Below are positions 40,105-50,894 of a stretch of DNA of 64,000 bases, one piece after another; positions within the stretch are counted from its first letter, which is position 1; each line of letters begins with the position of its first letter. The notes beneath the pieces were generated by a model. That model did not search any database and was not told the origin of the DNA. It worked only from the letters and a program-made list of their open reading frames with translations. The stretch lies in contig JANFNE010000012.1 of NCBI GenBank assembly GCA_024867545.1, positions 682,001 through 746,000 of the forward strand. Reading direction: 5' to 3'. Source of the stretch: Phytopythium helicoides (taxonomy: Eukaryota; Oomycota; Peronosporomycetes; Pythiales; Pythiaceae). The position numbers were made by a program, and so were the translations under genes.

Positions 40105-41500
40105 TCAGCTGAGTGTAGGTCAACGTGAGAGGATTAGGTGAGATGATTTTGTGCCTGAGTTAAACAGGCCGCGAGGTTTACCTAGGCTATTCAGACTGGC
40201 TGAAGCGCTATGGAGTGTGTGGACAATGGGTGTCAGATCGAAGCCCCCACTTTTCGATTTTTGTGACTGCATTTACTGCGCTGCCCGAGACAACCTATTT
40301 GGTATTTCTGCTCTTTTCTGGAAAAATGAAGTGATGACAATAGATGGTGTTTGTTCGGAGCAGTGCAATCGTTTGCCCCAAGTGCAATCGACTTTGGTAG
40401 GAAGGCATAGCAAGGTGTTGAGCGCGAGCGAACGAAAATGCACGTCGGGCGACGCTTTGGGACGAGCAATGTGAGGCCCTAACATTTTTGAGATGGGCGA
40501 TTTCGTATTGGTGAGGTAAGTCCGATCTTGAGCAAATAAGCTGCTCATATAAAGGGAGGGACTATGACAAGTCGTTGGGGCTGTGGTAGAACTGGGTTGT
40601 AATTCCCCCCCCCCCCCCCTCCCCGTCAAGCAAGCGTGTGACACTCTAACGGGCGCGAAGCATATCCCGCTCTGCGCTCTGGCTACAAAGAAAGCCACTG
40701 TTCAGCGAGAAGTCACTGCGTCTGCGACCAAGGCACCCTTTCTACATGCCGAGACTCCAAGGGCATGCTGCACGACGGCGATCTACGATTCGGGCTCTGG
40801 ATCTACGATCTGCGCTCCGAATTTTCGCCAGATGCTAACCTTTTGGAGACCTGGTCCATGACATCATCCATGGAGCAGTTTGAGGACTGCAAACGCAGTA
40901 CATCTTCCCATCAATGGGAGATTCGTGTGAAATAGTTTGGGCTCGACGACCTCAAGGCTTCTTGGGAGCAAACTCGGATCATGATCGAGGATCATCCTCG
41001 GCTCATGGGGGAGTTGACTGCAAGACGCCAATGTGACCTGACTATGAGGGCAATGGGTAGAGTTATCGGACTTGCACAGTGGAGGGGAAGGGTTTTTAGT
41101 GCTTGTGAGGTGTTGCAGTTGCTCGTTCGGGGTCTACGGGAATACCCCTCAAGTTCACGACCAGCACGACTGCTCAAGCAACTAGCAAGAGGAAACAGGA
41201 CTCAGATCCACCAGAACATTCGTTGAATCTCTGCTTAAAACCCACCCGCTGCCGCGTTGGCAGGAGTTAGGAACTCGATGAGGGAAAGAGATCCCCCGAT
41301 CCGCACGATGAAACTTCTGCCTTGCAAGAGTTGATGGAATGGGGTCCGCTTGTATGGCTCCAAGGTCGAGTCCTGTTGGCGAGAATCTTGACCCCTCATC
41401 GGTTTGAGGGCCGTGGCGACAGAAGCCGCGGGAGAAATCGATCGAAAGGGGATTCAAGGCCAAGACCAAGCATTTAATTACACATGTGGCCTCATGCCTA
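40105..41500. other. Intergenic stretch with no recognised gene
   Basis: About 1.4 kb of mixed composition. The open frames are short (60-140 codons), lack recognisable domains and overlap on both strands. A C15 run lies at 40605-40619, about 500 bp from the G23 run and of opposite strand sense. I see no LTR, terminal repeat or RNA gene here. Confidence 0.6.
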
Positions 41501-41529
41501 GTGTAATATTTACTTTTGCTCTTGCGCTG

Positions 41530-41590
41530 ATTGGCTATAACTAATAACAGTGTTGGATTGGTCCAAATGGAGGAGCTCTCCTGGGATTGG
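41530..41590 (+). promoter_or_regulatory. Three inverted CCAAT boxes upstream of the ATAD2-like gene
   Basis: ATTGG occurs at 41530-41534, 41557-41561 and 41586-41590, spaced 27 and 29 bp, ending 60 bp before the predicted ATG. CCAAT boxes bind NF-Y in eukaryotes; a promoter role here is inferred from position and regular spacing. Confidence 0.4.
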
Positions 41591-41649
41591 CTGTAAAAGC
41601 GCCAGGTGAAGTGAAACCCACGCACTTTCGCGCCAGCACCATCGGCGCC

Positions 41650-44600
41650 ATGAGCATCCTGGAGGACGTGGCGACTGCGAGTGGTAGGCGCTCGCCTGCG
41701 CTGTGGACGCTCGAGCCCTGCGCTGACCTGTCTCTCTGCGCTGCTGCCGCCCCCAGATCCGTCGCCAGGCCGACGTAGCGGCCGCTCGCGGCGCCTGCGC
41801 GCGCACCGCATGTCGGCGCGGCCGGCGCCGGCCGAGCGCTCCGAGGACGAGAACGTGCGTCGCCAGCGTGCGTTGGATGTGAGAGTTGGGCACGCGAGGC
41901 TGACGTGACCTGGCAGCAGCAGGACGAGTCGTCGGACGAGAGCCGCGCGGCCGAGAGCGAGGAGGTCGAGGAAGTCGAGGAGGTCGAGGCGGACGAGGCG
42001 GAGGACGAGCACAGGGGTGGCCGCGCGTCGGCCGAGTCCTCGCCTTCTCCGCGGCGGTCGATGCGGGTAACGTCGCGCTGTAGGCTGTTGCGCGAGGCTG
42101 GGTGGACGTGGGGCTAATGGATGGGTGGTTGCAGGGAGTGCAGAGGGAAGTGGATGGTGACGAAGAGGAAGAGGAGGAGGAGGAAGAAGAGGAGGAGGAA
42201 GAAGAGCCGCGCGGGCGTAAGGGCAGCGCAGCGTCGTCGGCACGCTACGCGCTGCGCGATCGCCACCCCAAAGGTGCTCACGTTCGATCGACAAATGTAC
42301 AACGACGTGTTCAGCCCAACCGACAGCTTCCCGAGCCCAGGCGACGCGCCGGTGCCAAGGAAAAAGCGCGACCGCGATCGTGACCGGCGCCGACGACAGC
42401 GACAGCGCAAACCCAAGCGACGTCGGCGGACCGCTGTCGAGGAGGATGAGGATGACGAAGATGACGAACAGAGTGAGGGCGAGAACGAGATGGAGGACGA
42501 GCACGCGGATGACGCAGACAACATCGAGAATGAGGACGGAGACATTGACATGACCAAAGTGAACCGCCTAATCGCGAAAGCAGGAGCTCAAGGAAAAGTC
42601 CGAGGCTGAGAAAGCGCGGCAGCGGAATGCAGAAATGGCAAGACGGCCCCACGCGCTACTCGCTGCGATCTCGTGAGCCCGAATCTACTGTAGACAAGAA
42701 AGGCACCCAGCTCTCGCCTCTAGAGGTCAGTGCTGACGAAGATGAGAACCATCGACCAAGAAAACAGAAGTGATGAAGGTCATGAGAGCGAGTCTCATTC
42801 TGAAGGCGACGAGGACGATGGACAGCACGAGGATGTTGAAGATGCTTCCGGTTCACGGCGATATTCTCTACGTCGGCGATCGGTACTCTCTGCTTCTCCA
42901 CCCCAATCGGAGCGCAGTCACAGGCATTCGTGAAAAGAGTCGTGGCGGCGCCGGTGTGTTTACCCGGTTGCGTCAGCGCAACGGAGGAAACCGGAAGGAT
43001 GATGAGCCCAAAGTAGGCACTTTATCGCCATCTCCAGACTCACTCGCCAACGGGAACGGAGAGCAGCGATATTCACTTCGCGAGCGGACTAGAGCTCAAC
43101 GTGCAGAAGCTGAGGCACACGAGCGGGACCCTACAGCTGCTGCGTTCGCCGACTACCACAAACGCGAGTCAAAGCGCAAGTCGTCTCGTCAGAGGAACCG
43201 CAAGCTATTCAGCGCACCTGCCTCTTCGCGCTCTCGCCATCGTGGGAGCAGCCGTTCGCGACGACGTCGCCACCGTCGTGGACGCTCGTCGTCTCCTTCA
43301 TCATCCGACTCGTCTTCCTCGTCATCGGCCTCGGATATCTTTTCTGATGACGGCGGGATGCGTGCACCCAGCCCAGGTCGTTCGCGTCGCGGGCGAAAAA
43401 AGAGTGGGGCGCGTGCAGATATCTCTCCGATCGAAATTGACAGTAGCGTGACGTGGGAGAGCGTTGGTGGCCTCACCCGGCACGTCGAGGCATTGAAAGA
43501 GATGGTCATGCTGCCGCTGCTGTACCCGGAGTTTTACGAGAAGTACAACGTCGCGCCGCCATCTGGAGTTCTGTTCTATGGACCACCAGGCACTGGAAAG
43601 ACACTTGCTGGCACGTGCTCTGGCAAGCTCGTGCTCTGTGCCCGATACACAGAAGAGCGGCGAGGGTGATAGCATCACTAATGGATGTGGACGATGACAT
43701 CAACCTATCTGGTACACCCAAGCGTCGGCACATCACATTCTACATGCGGAAAGGCGCAGACTGCCTCAGCAAGTGGGTCGGGGAAGCAGAACGTCAGCTT
43801 CGATTGCTTTTCGAAGAAGCAAAGCGCAATCAGCCATCGATCATCTTCTTCGATGAAATCGACGGCCTAGCACCCGTTCGCAGCGCCAAGCAAGACCAGA
43901 TCCACGCGTCGATCGTGTCGACATTACTGGCACTTATGGACGGAATGGACGCGCGTGGTCGAGTCGTTGTGATTGGCGCGACAAATCGCTTGGATGCCAT
44001 TGACCCAGCCTTGCGACGACCTGGGCGGTTCGACCGCGAGCTCGGATTCAAGCTGCCAAACGTTCATGATCGAAAACACATCCTAAACATTCACACAAGC
44101 AAGTGGAACCCGCCCTTGGCACCAACTTTTATCACCGAGATGGCAGAGCAAACAGTGGGGTACTGTGGTGCCGATATCAAGGCGTTGTGTGCTGAGTCTG
44201 CGCTTTGCTCCCTGCGGCGTACATACCCACAAGTATACGCAAGCCAGGACAAGCTAGCCATCAGCCTCAACAAGGTGGTGGTGTCACGGGGGGATTTCCT
44301 AAAGGCCTTGAAGAAAATCACACCGGCGTCCCACAGATCAGGCAGGCTCCTTCGCTGCACCGTTGCCCCGGTCTGTGAAACATTTGCTCCGTCCAACTCT
44401 CGAATCTATTATGGACAAACTTGCGGCGCAATTTCCAGGTTTGGTACCGGACCACAAGCCTCAAGCTGGTGACTCTGGTGACAAATCCGCGAAGACGAAA
44501 CGCTTGCAGCCCGACGATGACGATGACGAAGACATCTACGCGATCGCGAAATCGCGACGATCTGTGACATTTGCCACGGCGACTCGGGGGTACTCGTATG

Positions 44601-47228
44601 CTGTGACGCATGTCCAGCCGCATTTCATCGTGCCTTGTTTGTCGCTGGACGACGAAGACGAGTCCTTGAAGTCTCAGCGGGAAATGGATGATGCAAACGG
44701 ACTGTGGTTCTGCGAAGACTGCTTGACTGCATCCCCAGCAGCGGTGCTGAAGGTGCGACAACGCATTGGCAAGGCGCACGAGTCATCCCTAACGTTCGCA
44801 CTGCCATTGTACTCGGGGTTTCCGCGTGTTCTTATTCGTGGCAAGCCAGCAATGGGCCAAGAGTACCTCGGAGCTGCTGTTCTACACGCCTTGGAAGGTT
44901 TGACACACTTCTCTCTTGACTACCCGTCTCTAGTGGCCGATCCCGAATACTCACACTCCGGAGGAAGCGATGATTCGTCGCCTCAACGAAGCGCAGAAGT
45001 GCGTCCCGTGTGTGGTTTGCCTTCCTCACGCCGACACGTGGTGGCACTCGACGAGCGAGTCCATGCACGTAACACTGGCGCTGATGCTAAGCGACATGCA
45101 AGCGAAGGCTAGCCTCCCCGTTCTGTTTCTTGCGTGGACGTCATCTTCTCCATCGCTCAGTCGCCTGCCATTGTCTTCCTCGGGGATATTTGGTGAGAGC
45201 GATCACAATAGAAGATCGAGTGAGCTGCCGTCAGGCTTGCTATCGCTGTTTGAGGGCGACGCCAGCATTCGCCGCTCATCGCTGGTGATAGACCTTGAGG
45301 CCCCGTCAGATGATGCTCGCTCTGAACACTTTGGGCAAGCTTTCATGGAATTCGAGAACCAACCAAGTACTAGTTCTCGACGGAAGACGCGAGAAACGGC
45401 TCTCGAAGTACTGCCGCTCGCTCCAGCTCCGAAAACGTCGAGAGGATCGCAGCTTTCACACGAAGAGCTGCAGCGGATCAAAGAGAGGGATCTGCATCAT
45501 TTCCGCGAGCTGCGTATCTTCCTCGACCAGGTGCTCACATACTGCTTATCGCAAAGGCTTTACACACCGTTCCATGCACCGGTCGACCCAATGGATGTGC
45601 CAAACTACTACCTGATTATCCAGAACCCCATGGACCTGAGCACGATGCGGGAAAAGTTGAATGACAAGGAGTACACGACGTTTGAGCAGTTTATGGACGA
45701 TATCCAGCTCATTGTGCGGAACGCGAACGTCTTCAACCCAAGAAACAGTGCCTCGAGAAATATCGCACATGCAGCCGGGACAATGAAAGACAACATTTTG
45801 TCGTATGCGCACCGCTTCGTGCGCACCAGGGCTACGATCTATTTGCGCGTTGCCGGCGTGCTACAAGTCGGCTGAAAGAAAACCCATCATTGTACGGCAA
45901 AATCGGCCACCGCACAGCTGGCCCATCAAGCCCCGGTCGCAAGGCTGGTGTTGGCGACAAACGACCAATAGGGCAACGTGCAAGTGCGAGATTGCGCGGA
46001 ATCAAAGCCTCGGATCCAGTTGAAGACTTGGATAGCTCGAAAAAGGCAAAAGAAACCCGGGGCTCTTCCATAGCTGACGCAGCAAAAGAACAAAAAGAAG
46101 ACGAAATTCCTTCAGAAACAAAGGAGCCATCAGAGAGTGGCGAAGAGGAGGGAGACAAAGTCGTGGAAGAGTTTGACCAAGGCTCGTACGTGTTTGTGGC
46201 TAGTCGTACACAGCCGGGAATGAACAAGCTCGGCGGAGCTGGTTACGTCACTCGCAAAAATGATAATGGTACCTACGACATCAAGTACCTGCTTGGCGGC
46301 CGCGAATCGTCTGTGGATGGCGCATATGTGTCGCGGCTGACAGAGGACGCGATTCATGCGTCGATCAAGACGTCGGCGGATGCCAGCTCTAGCCGTCGCG
46401 TCGTCCAAGATGGTGCCGACCCAGCTACAGGTGACGCTATTGGCAGCGCTGGTTTTGTTCACGCAGACGAGCACGATTACTTTGACAGGTTGATCTTGCC
46501 GATCTGAAAGCCGAGGGCTGGGAATCTGAAATGCGTGTTGAGATTGTCGAGGCTGCAGAAGATCACGCTGGTAGTGCGACAGAGAGGATTGTGTACTATC
46601 CACCTGCCAGAGGGGACGATGACGACGAGGAGCGCGTTACTCTTGACGGCGTGGGGCAGGCCCTTGAGCTACATTCTCTCTATCCCTAAGCTTGCTGCCA
46701 AGTGCTTTGGTTCTCGGATCTTTGAGGACGAGTCAGAGACGGATGAAGAGCCAAAGGGTGGCGAAGACGCAGGCGCTCTGGGTGCTGCCGTCGAAGTTGG
46801 TGACGTGGAGATGAGAGAGGCTGATGAAATCACGGCGGAAGAGGAGCAACAGCCAAACGAAGACGAGAAAGCCGAGGACTCGGATAAACCCGAGGAGAAG
46901 GAGCCAGCGTTTATTTATGATACGGTGCGGGCTGGACAGGGATCGACATTTCTGCGGCGGTGGATCTAACGCGTGCTGCTTGGTACAGGAGCGAATGATG
47001 CGTGCGCTGCTGGTGCTAGTCGACAAGACTGGAAACTGGAGCGTGGATGGTCTGCGGGACGAGCTGCTGGCGCTGCACCGACTGGCGTACCCGTACCGCC
47101 ACTCGTTCGATCGGACTGCCTTAATGCAGGTGCGTAGCCTGCTGTATCGTGGCTTGCAGTCGTTGTGCGTGCTCTAACCGGTGCATGCCAACCGTCAGGC
47201 CGTGGAAGCGCACATCTTGGAGCTGTAG
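41650..47228 (+). CDS. ATAD2/Yta7-like AAA-ATPase with bromodomain (frameshifted as given)
   Basis: This family binds acetylated histones and remodels chromatin in the nucleus. Proposed exons: 41650-41683, 41757-41854, 41917-42066, 42135-42273, 42341-46924, 46989-47129 and 47199-47228, with GT-AG introns of 62-73 bp. The N-terminus is acidic and has four YxLRxR motifs (near 42243, 42654, 42860 and 43069). The AAA domain has Walker A GPPGTGKT (43580-43603), Walker B IIFFDEIDG (to 43860) and GATNRLDAIDPALRRPGRF. The bromodomain (about 45490-45790) keeps the acetyl-lysine Asn in VFNP. A Tudor-like stretch follows (about 46170-46345), and the last two exons resemble the ATAD2 C-terminus. Inside exon 5 the frame shifts about 11 times, nine of them by one extra base (near 42579, 42650, 42764, 42928, 43606, 43684, 44342, 44961 and 46686), two by a net loss (near 45824 and 46488). 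No stop interrupts the reading between shifts. Confidence 0.88.
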
Positions 47229-47332
47229 ACGCAGGTAGATAGAGCAGAACCGACCAACACGTGCCGAGACGACTTCAACATGGATTTTGTAGCAAGTTGG
47301 AGGGAGTGACTACCTGGGTGTCAACTTTTGTC

Positions 47333-47345
47333 CTCATTCACTTTC
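47333..47345 (+). promoter_or_regulatory. Oomycete-type initiator element
   Basis: CTCATTCACTTTC lies 42 bp upstream of the VAMP7-like ATG and matches the oomycete initiator consensus as I recall it (CTCATT, pyrimidines, CA, T-rich). Transcription start is inferred. Confidence 0.5.
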
Positions 47346-47386
47346 TTTCTTCCCTTCAAGCCGAGAGCGAAGAAGCCGCCGCCGCC

Positions 47387-48473
47387 ATGCCGATCGTGCG
47401 TCTCCGCCGCGCGCCCCGCGCCTGTGGTGGCCTCTGACGCGTCGCTGATGCCGACTGCAGGTGTACGCGCTCGTGGCGCGCGAGAAGACGGTGCTGGCCG
47501 AGTTCACGGCGTCGTCGGGCAACTTCCCGACGGTCACGCGCGTGCTGCTGGCCAAGATCCCGCCGGCGGACGGCCGCATGAGCTACGTCTACGACAAGTG
47601 CGTCTGCGAGCGGCTCTGCGCGGCGGGAGGGTGCTAACTGCGGTCTGCGCGTCCAGGCACATCTTCCACTACATCGTGGAGGACCACCTGACGTTCCTGT
47701 GCATGGCGGACAACGACCTCAAGCGCCGCATGCCCTTCCTCTTCCTCGAGGACATGAAGGTGCGCCTGCACAGGGAAGAGAGAGGCTTTTGGCTTTGCAG
47801 GGCTGGCGCGCTGACCCCACTTGATCGACAGACGCGCTTCAAAGCCACGTACGGGGACCGCGGGCAGACGGCGATTGCGTTCGCCATGAACGACGAGTTC
47901 CAGCACGAGATCCGCCGCATCATGGTGCGACCGGCGCCGGCGAGGGACCCACAGACAGCGTTTCGCTCACCTCGAGTGTTCTTGGCGTGATGTGCAGGAC
48001 TACTACAATGCGAACCCGGACGCCGACTCGCTCTCGCGCGTGCAGAAGCAGCTGGACGACGTCAAGGACGTCATGGTCGAGAACATCGGTGCGATTGGGT
48101 GTGCTCTCTATTAGACCAAAGCTACATACATCACTTCTGACCAACTCTGTACGACAACAACAGATAAGGTGCTGGAACGCGGGGAAAAATTTGAGCTCCT
48201 CGTTGATCGCACGGACAAGCTCAACAAGCAGTCGGTACGCTTCGAGTACTCGTCCACAAACCTCCGCCGCGCCATGTGGCGTCGCAACGTGAAGCTCTGG
48301 GCGCTGCTTGTGCTCGTCGGCCTGGTACGTGGGCTCTCGTGCTTTTACTAGTTGGAGGTGTGTGGTACCTGGTTTGCTCACATCACATTCGACACGCATA
48401 GTTTGTGATCTATTTAGTCATCTCAATGGCCTGCGGCTTCGACTTGAGCAGCTGCACGGGGAAGAACGAGTGA
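47387..48473 (+). CDS. VAMP7-type longin R-SNARE
   Basis: R-SNARE that would drive fusion of endosomal, lysosomal or secretory vesicles as a tail-anchored membrane protein. Seven exons: 47387-47395, 47461-47597, 47657-47759, 47832-47924, 47998-48088, 48164-48324 and 48402-48473. Introns of 59-77 bp are all GT-AG, and the exons sum to 221 codons, close to human VAMP7 (220). Order: longin domain (YALVAREKTVLAEF, then FLCMADNDLKRRMPF), SNARE coiled coil (SRVQKQLDDVKDVM, then VLERGEKFELLVDRTDKL with the zero-layer Arg), a TM segment (WALLVLVGLFVIYLVISMA) and a short luminal tail. The first exon has only three codons. No frameshift is needed. It is convergent with the B56-like gene; the 251-bp gap holds a run of about 14 T near 48538. 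Confidence 0.92.
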
Positions 48474-48724
48474 TTCAGATCGAGTGAGCGCGCGTTTGCC
48501 AATGCGGCGTGGAGTATGCTACTATGCGAAATGGAGTTTTTTTTTTTTTTGCCGTTGCCATCAACCCAAGTAACCCAACAGATGAAACAGGTACATATCT
48601 ACCTAGCTCTTTTTCTCTATTCCTCTCGTTTCTCCTCCAGCACTCGCTCACTCCGCATCCTACTCTAATCGTTCTAGCAGTTTGTCTACGAACCTGCCGT
48701 CATATATAAAACTTACTCGTTGAG

Positions 48725-50642
48725 TCACGCCGCAAAGTCGAGCGCGCGGTCAAAGTTCGCCTCACTCGTAGTTCCGCACGCCTTCGTGCCAATGACCAGT
48801 GGCGTTCGCGTGAAAGGCCTGTGTCATGACTTTGTACACGTCCGGGTCGGTTGCCAAGAAGTGTACCATGACGAATTGGCAGCCCGTGAAGGCAAGGGCT
48901 TCCTTGGCCACGTCCACGTGCGAGCTCTGCACAGCCTGCGCCAAACGCGAGAACACACGGTCGCTGGAGCACCCGAGTCTTGTCGAGAGAGGGGAGCGGC
49001 GGACCGGACATGATGATGCGTGCGCACATGCGGATAGCCACTACTTGCTGAGATGGGAAAGTCGTCGGCCACGCGCGCAGGAGGCGCGTGAGCAGATCGA
49101 CTGTGATCTCCGGGAGGTACGCGACGAACTGGCCTGCACAGCTGATGAGCTCTTCATCGTCCGAGCCTGCGGGGTCAAGCCAATGCGCACGCCACAGTGC
49201 CACCAGACTTGCCATATAGTTGCGGAGCAGCTCGCGGCGCTCCGAGGGAGTCAGCTGCTGCACGCCAAACCCGTCCAGCGTCTCATTAACGCGCTCAATT
49301 GCATATCGCAGCAGTTCCGTAAAGTGGTGGCCGTGGTCGTGCGGGTGGTTGTGCATCACACGGTTCTTCTCAATTGAGCGAGAGTGTGCAGTCGCAGTCA
49401 GTGCACGCACATACTCGACACGAAGCTGCGTGGCGTCTGCCTAGTGCCCGCGCAAGTTGAAGGCGCTTGCTCGGGCACGCCTTGTGCACGGCGCGCAGAA
49501 TGTCGAGGCGCGCGCTAGCCGTACGGTAATCTTCAAAGCGGAGCTCCGTCACGACAGAGTGCAAGAATGTCGGCGTGATGAAGCGGTCAATGGCTTCCTG
49601 CGGTGTTTCAACGGAAGTCCCGACCGTCTTGCCGAGGTGGTCCTTGAACAGCGTGGCAGCAAGCCCCCGCTTGACAAACTCCTCATTCGGACCGTCTGTC
49701 TCCGTGCCAGTATCATCGCCGAATGCACTGAATCGCGCACCGCTGTCGCCGCCCTTGTTGCGCTGACTTGGCGCGAAGAGAGCATCAAAGATGGTGTCGA
49801 TGACGACGTCCCGGCTCGCTCGGATCGGGATGTGCTTCTGCTGACTGAAGAGCGAGAGTGTGGACGAGAATGCACTGTTACCTACAGTTGCGGGGCTTGC
49901 GACCTCACTCACGAACACCCCATCGTCTGAGCCGGATCCGCCGCTGTTGCTTCTCGGTCGGCGCGGCCCCAGCAGAGGAGGGTCCGCTGCGGTGGGTGGC
50001 GGGACCTTGACATTGTTGTTGCTGCTGGCGCTGCCGCCGATGCTTCTCGAAGACGACGCGTCTGCCTTGGAAAGTAGCAGCTTGTCCTTTTGCTGCTTTT
50101 GTCTACGCAGCGTGGTCGCGGACGCACCCGCAGGCGAAGCCGGCTTTCCCCCGCCCGTCGTTGCCGCGCCCGTCTTGGCGCCAACCGCGCCGATGCGCTG
50201 GCGGCGCGGGCGCTGCTCCTTGACAGTTGCAGGTCACGCGCTTGGTCGGGTTGCGGTCCGTGACGAACGCGAGCGAGCGCGGCTTGCCGTTGACCGCATG
50301 CGGGCGGCGCCACCGCCGCGGCGGCGCTGCTGATCGTGGGCATGGCGAAGCTCGGCACGAACTCGGGCGCGGCCACCGACAGCGCGCTGAACTTGTGGTC
50401 CAGCTCGTCGTCCGCGTCGGCTGCTGCGCTCGCGCTGCCTGCGCTCGCGGCCCACGCGCAGCTTGCTGGGCTTCCTGGCGCCCGCGGACGCCGCGGACGG
50501 AGCCGCCGCCGGGCGCCGCCGCACCGCGACGCTCGGCGGGCCCGCCGCCGCCATGACTAGGCACGCTGAAGGGCGTGGTCGCGCCCTTCCTGGGCTGCTT
50601 CTTGGCCCCCGAGGCCACGCTGGAGCCCGAGCGCTGCGCCAT
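48725..50642 (-). CDS. Divergent PP2A B56 (B')-like regulatory subunit with PAM2-like motif
   Basis: B56 proteins are HEAT-repeat subunits that target PP2A to substrates. The start is the ATG at 50640-50642 (MAQRSGSSVASG). A low-complexity Ser/Ala/Lys-rich N-terminus contains LSVAAPEFVP at 50353-50382, which fits the PAM2 motif that binds the MLLE domain of poly(A)-binding protein. The C-terminal half matches B56 in order: FLHSVVTELRFEDYR, FTELLRYAIERVNETLDGF with SERRELLRNYM, QFVAYLPEITVDLLTRLL with AWPTTFPSQQ, and VFSRLAQAVQSSHVDVAKEA. The first HEAT repeats look shortened. At least five one-base shifts are needed, mostly extra bases. Near 49440 a frame change could be a shift or a short intron. 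The stop is at 48762 or, after one more shift, at 48725. Alternative: another HEAT-repeat PAM2 protein such as a PAIP1 relative, although I see no MIF4G signature. Confidence 0.6.
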
Positions 50643-50894
50643 GACGCCGCCTGTCCGGTCTTGATGGTTGGGAGCCGCGCACGAGGCGGCGAGGCTGCCA
50701 TTGGCCGAAACCTCGTCGGAATTCGAGCGGTGATTGGCCAGATGGACCAAGTACGTTTCCCCACACAACATCTCAGCAGTTCATGCATATCAAGAAGGAG
50801 CATGACGACAACGTGGGAACGAACGTGCTTCGCAGCTCACGACACACATAAATACCCGACTCATAGATCGAAGACGCCTACTGTGGCGGGGGCC

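Noticed and set aside
40981..41226. 81-codon frame as a small gene
   Set aside because: No domain, no promoter signal and a competing frame on the other strand.
41182..42504. 440-codon minus-strand frame
   Set aside because: It is the antisense shadow of the acidic, GA-rich exons of the ATAD2-like gene (Leu/Pro/Ser-rich translation) and extends into intergenic DNA.
41650..47228. ATAD2-like locus as a decayed pseudogene
   Set aside because: The shifts are nearly all single extra bases, with no in-frame stops or missing catalytic residues between them, and splice sites are intact. Consensus error explains this better, although cDNA would settle it.
48700..49410. 236-codon minus-strand frame as an independent gene
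   Set aside because: Its first two thirds are the middle of the B56-like protein; the Arg-rich end arises from a one-base shift near 48985.
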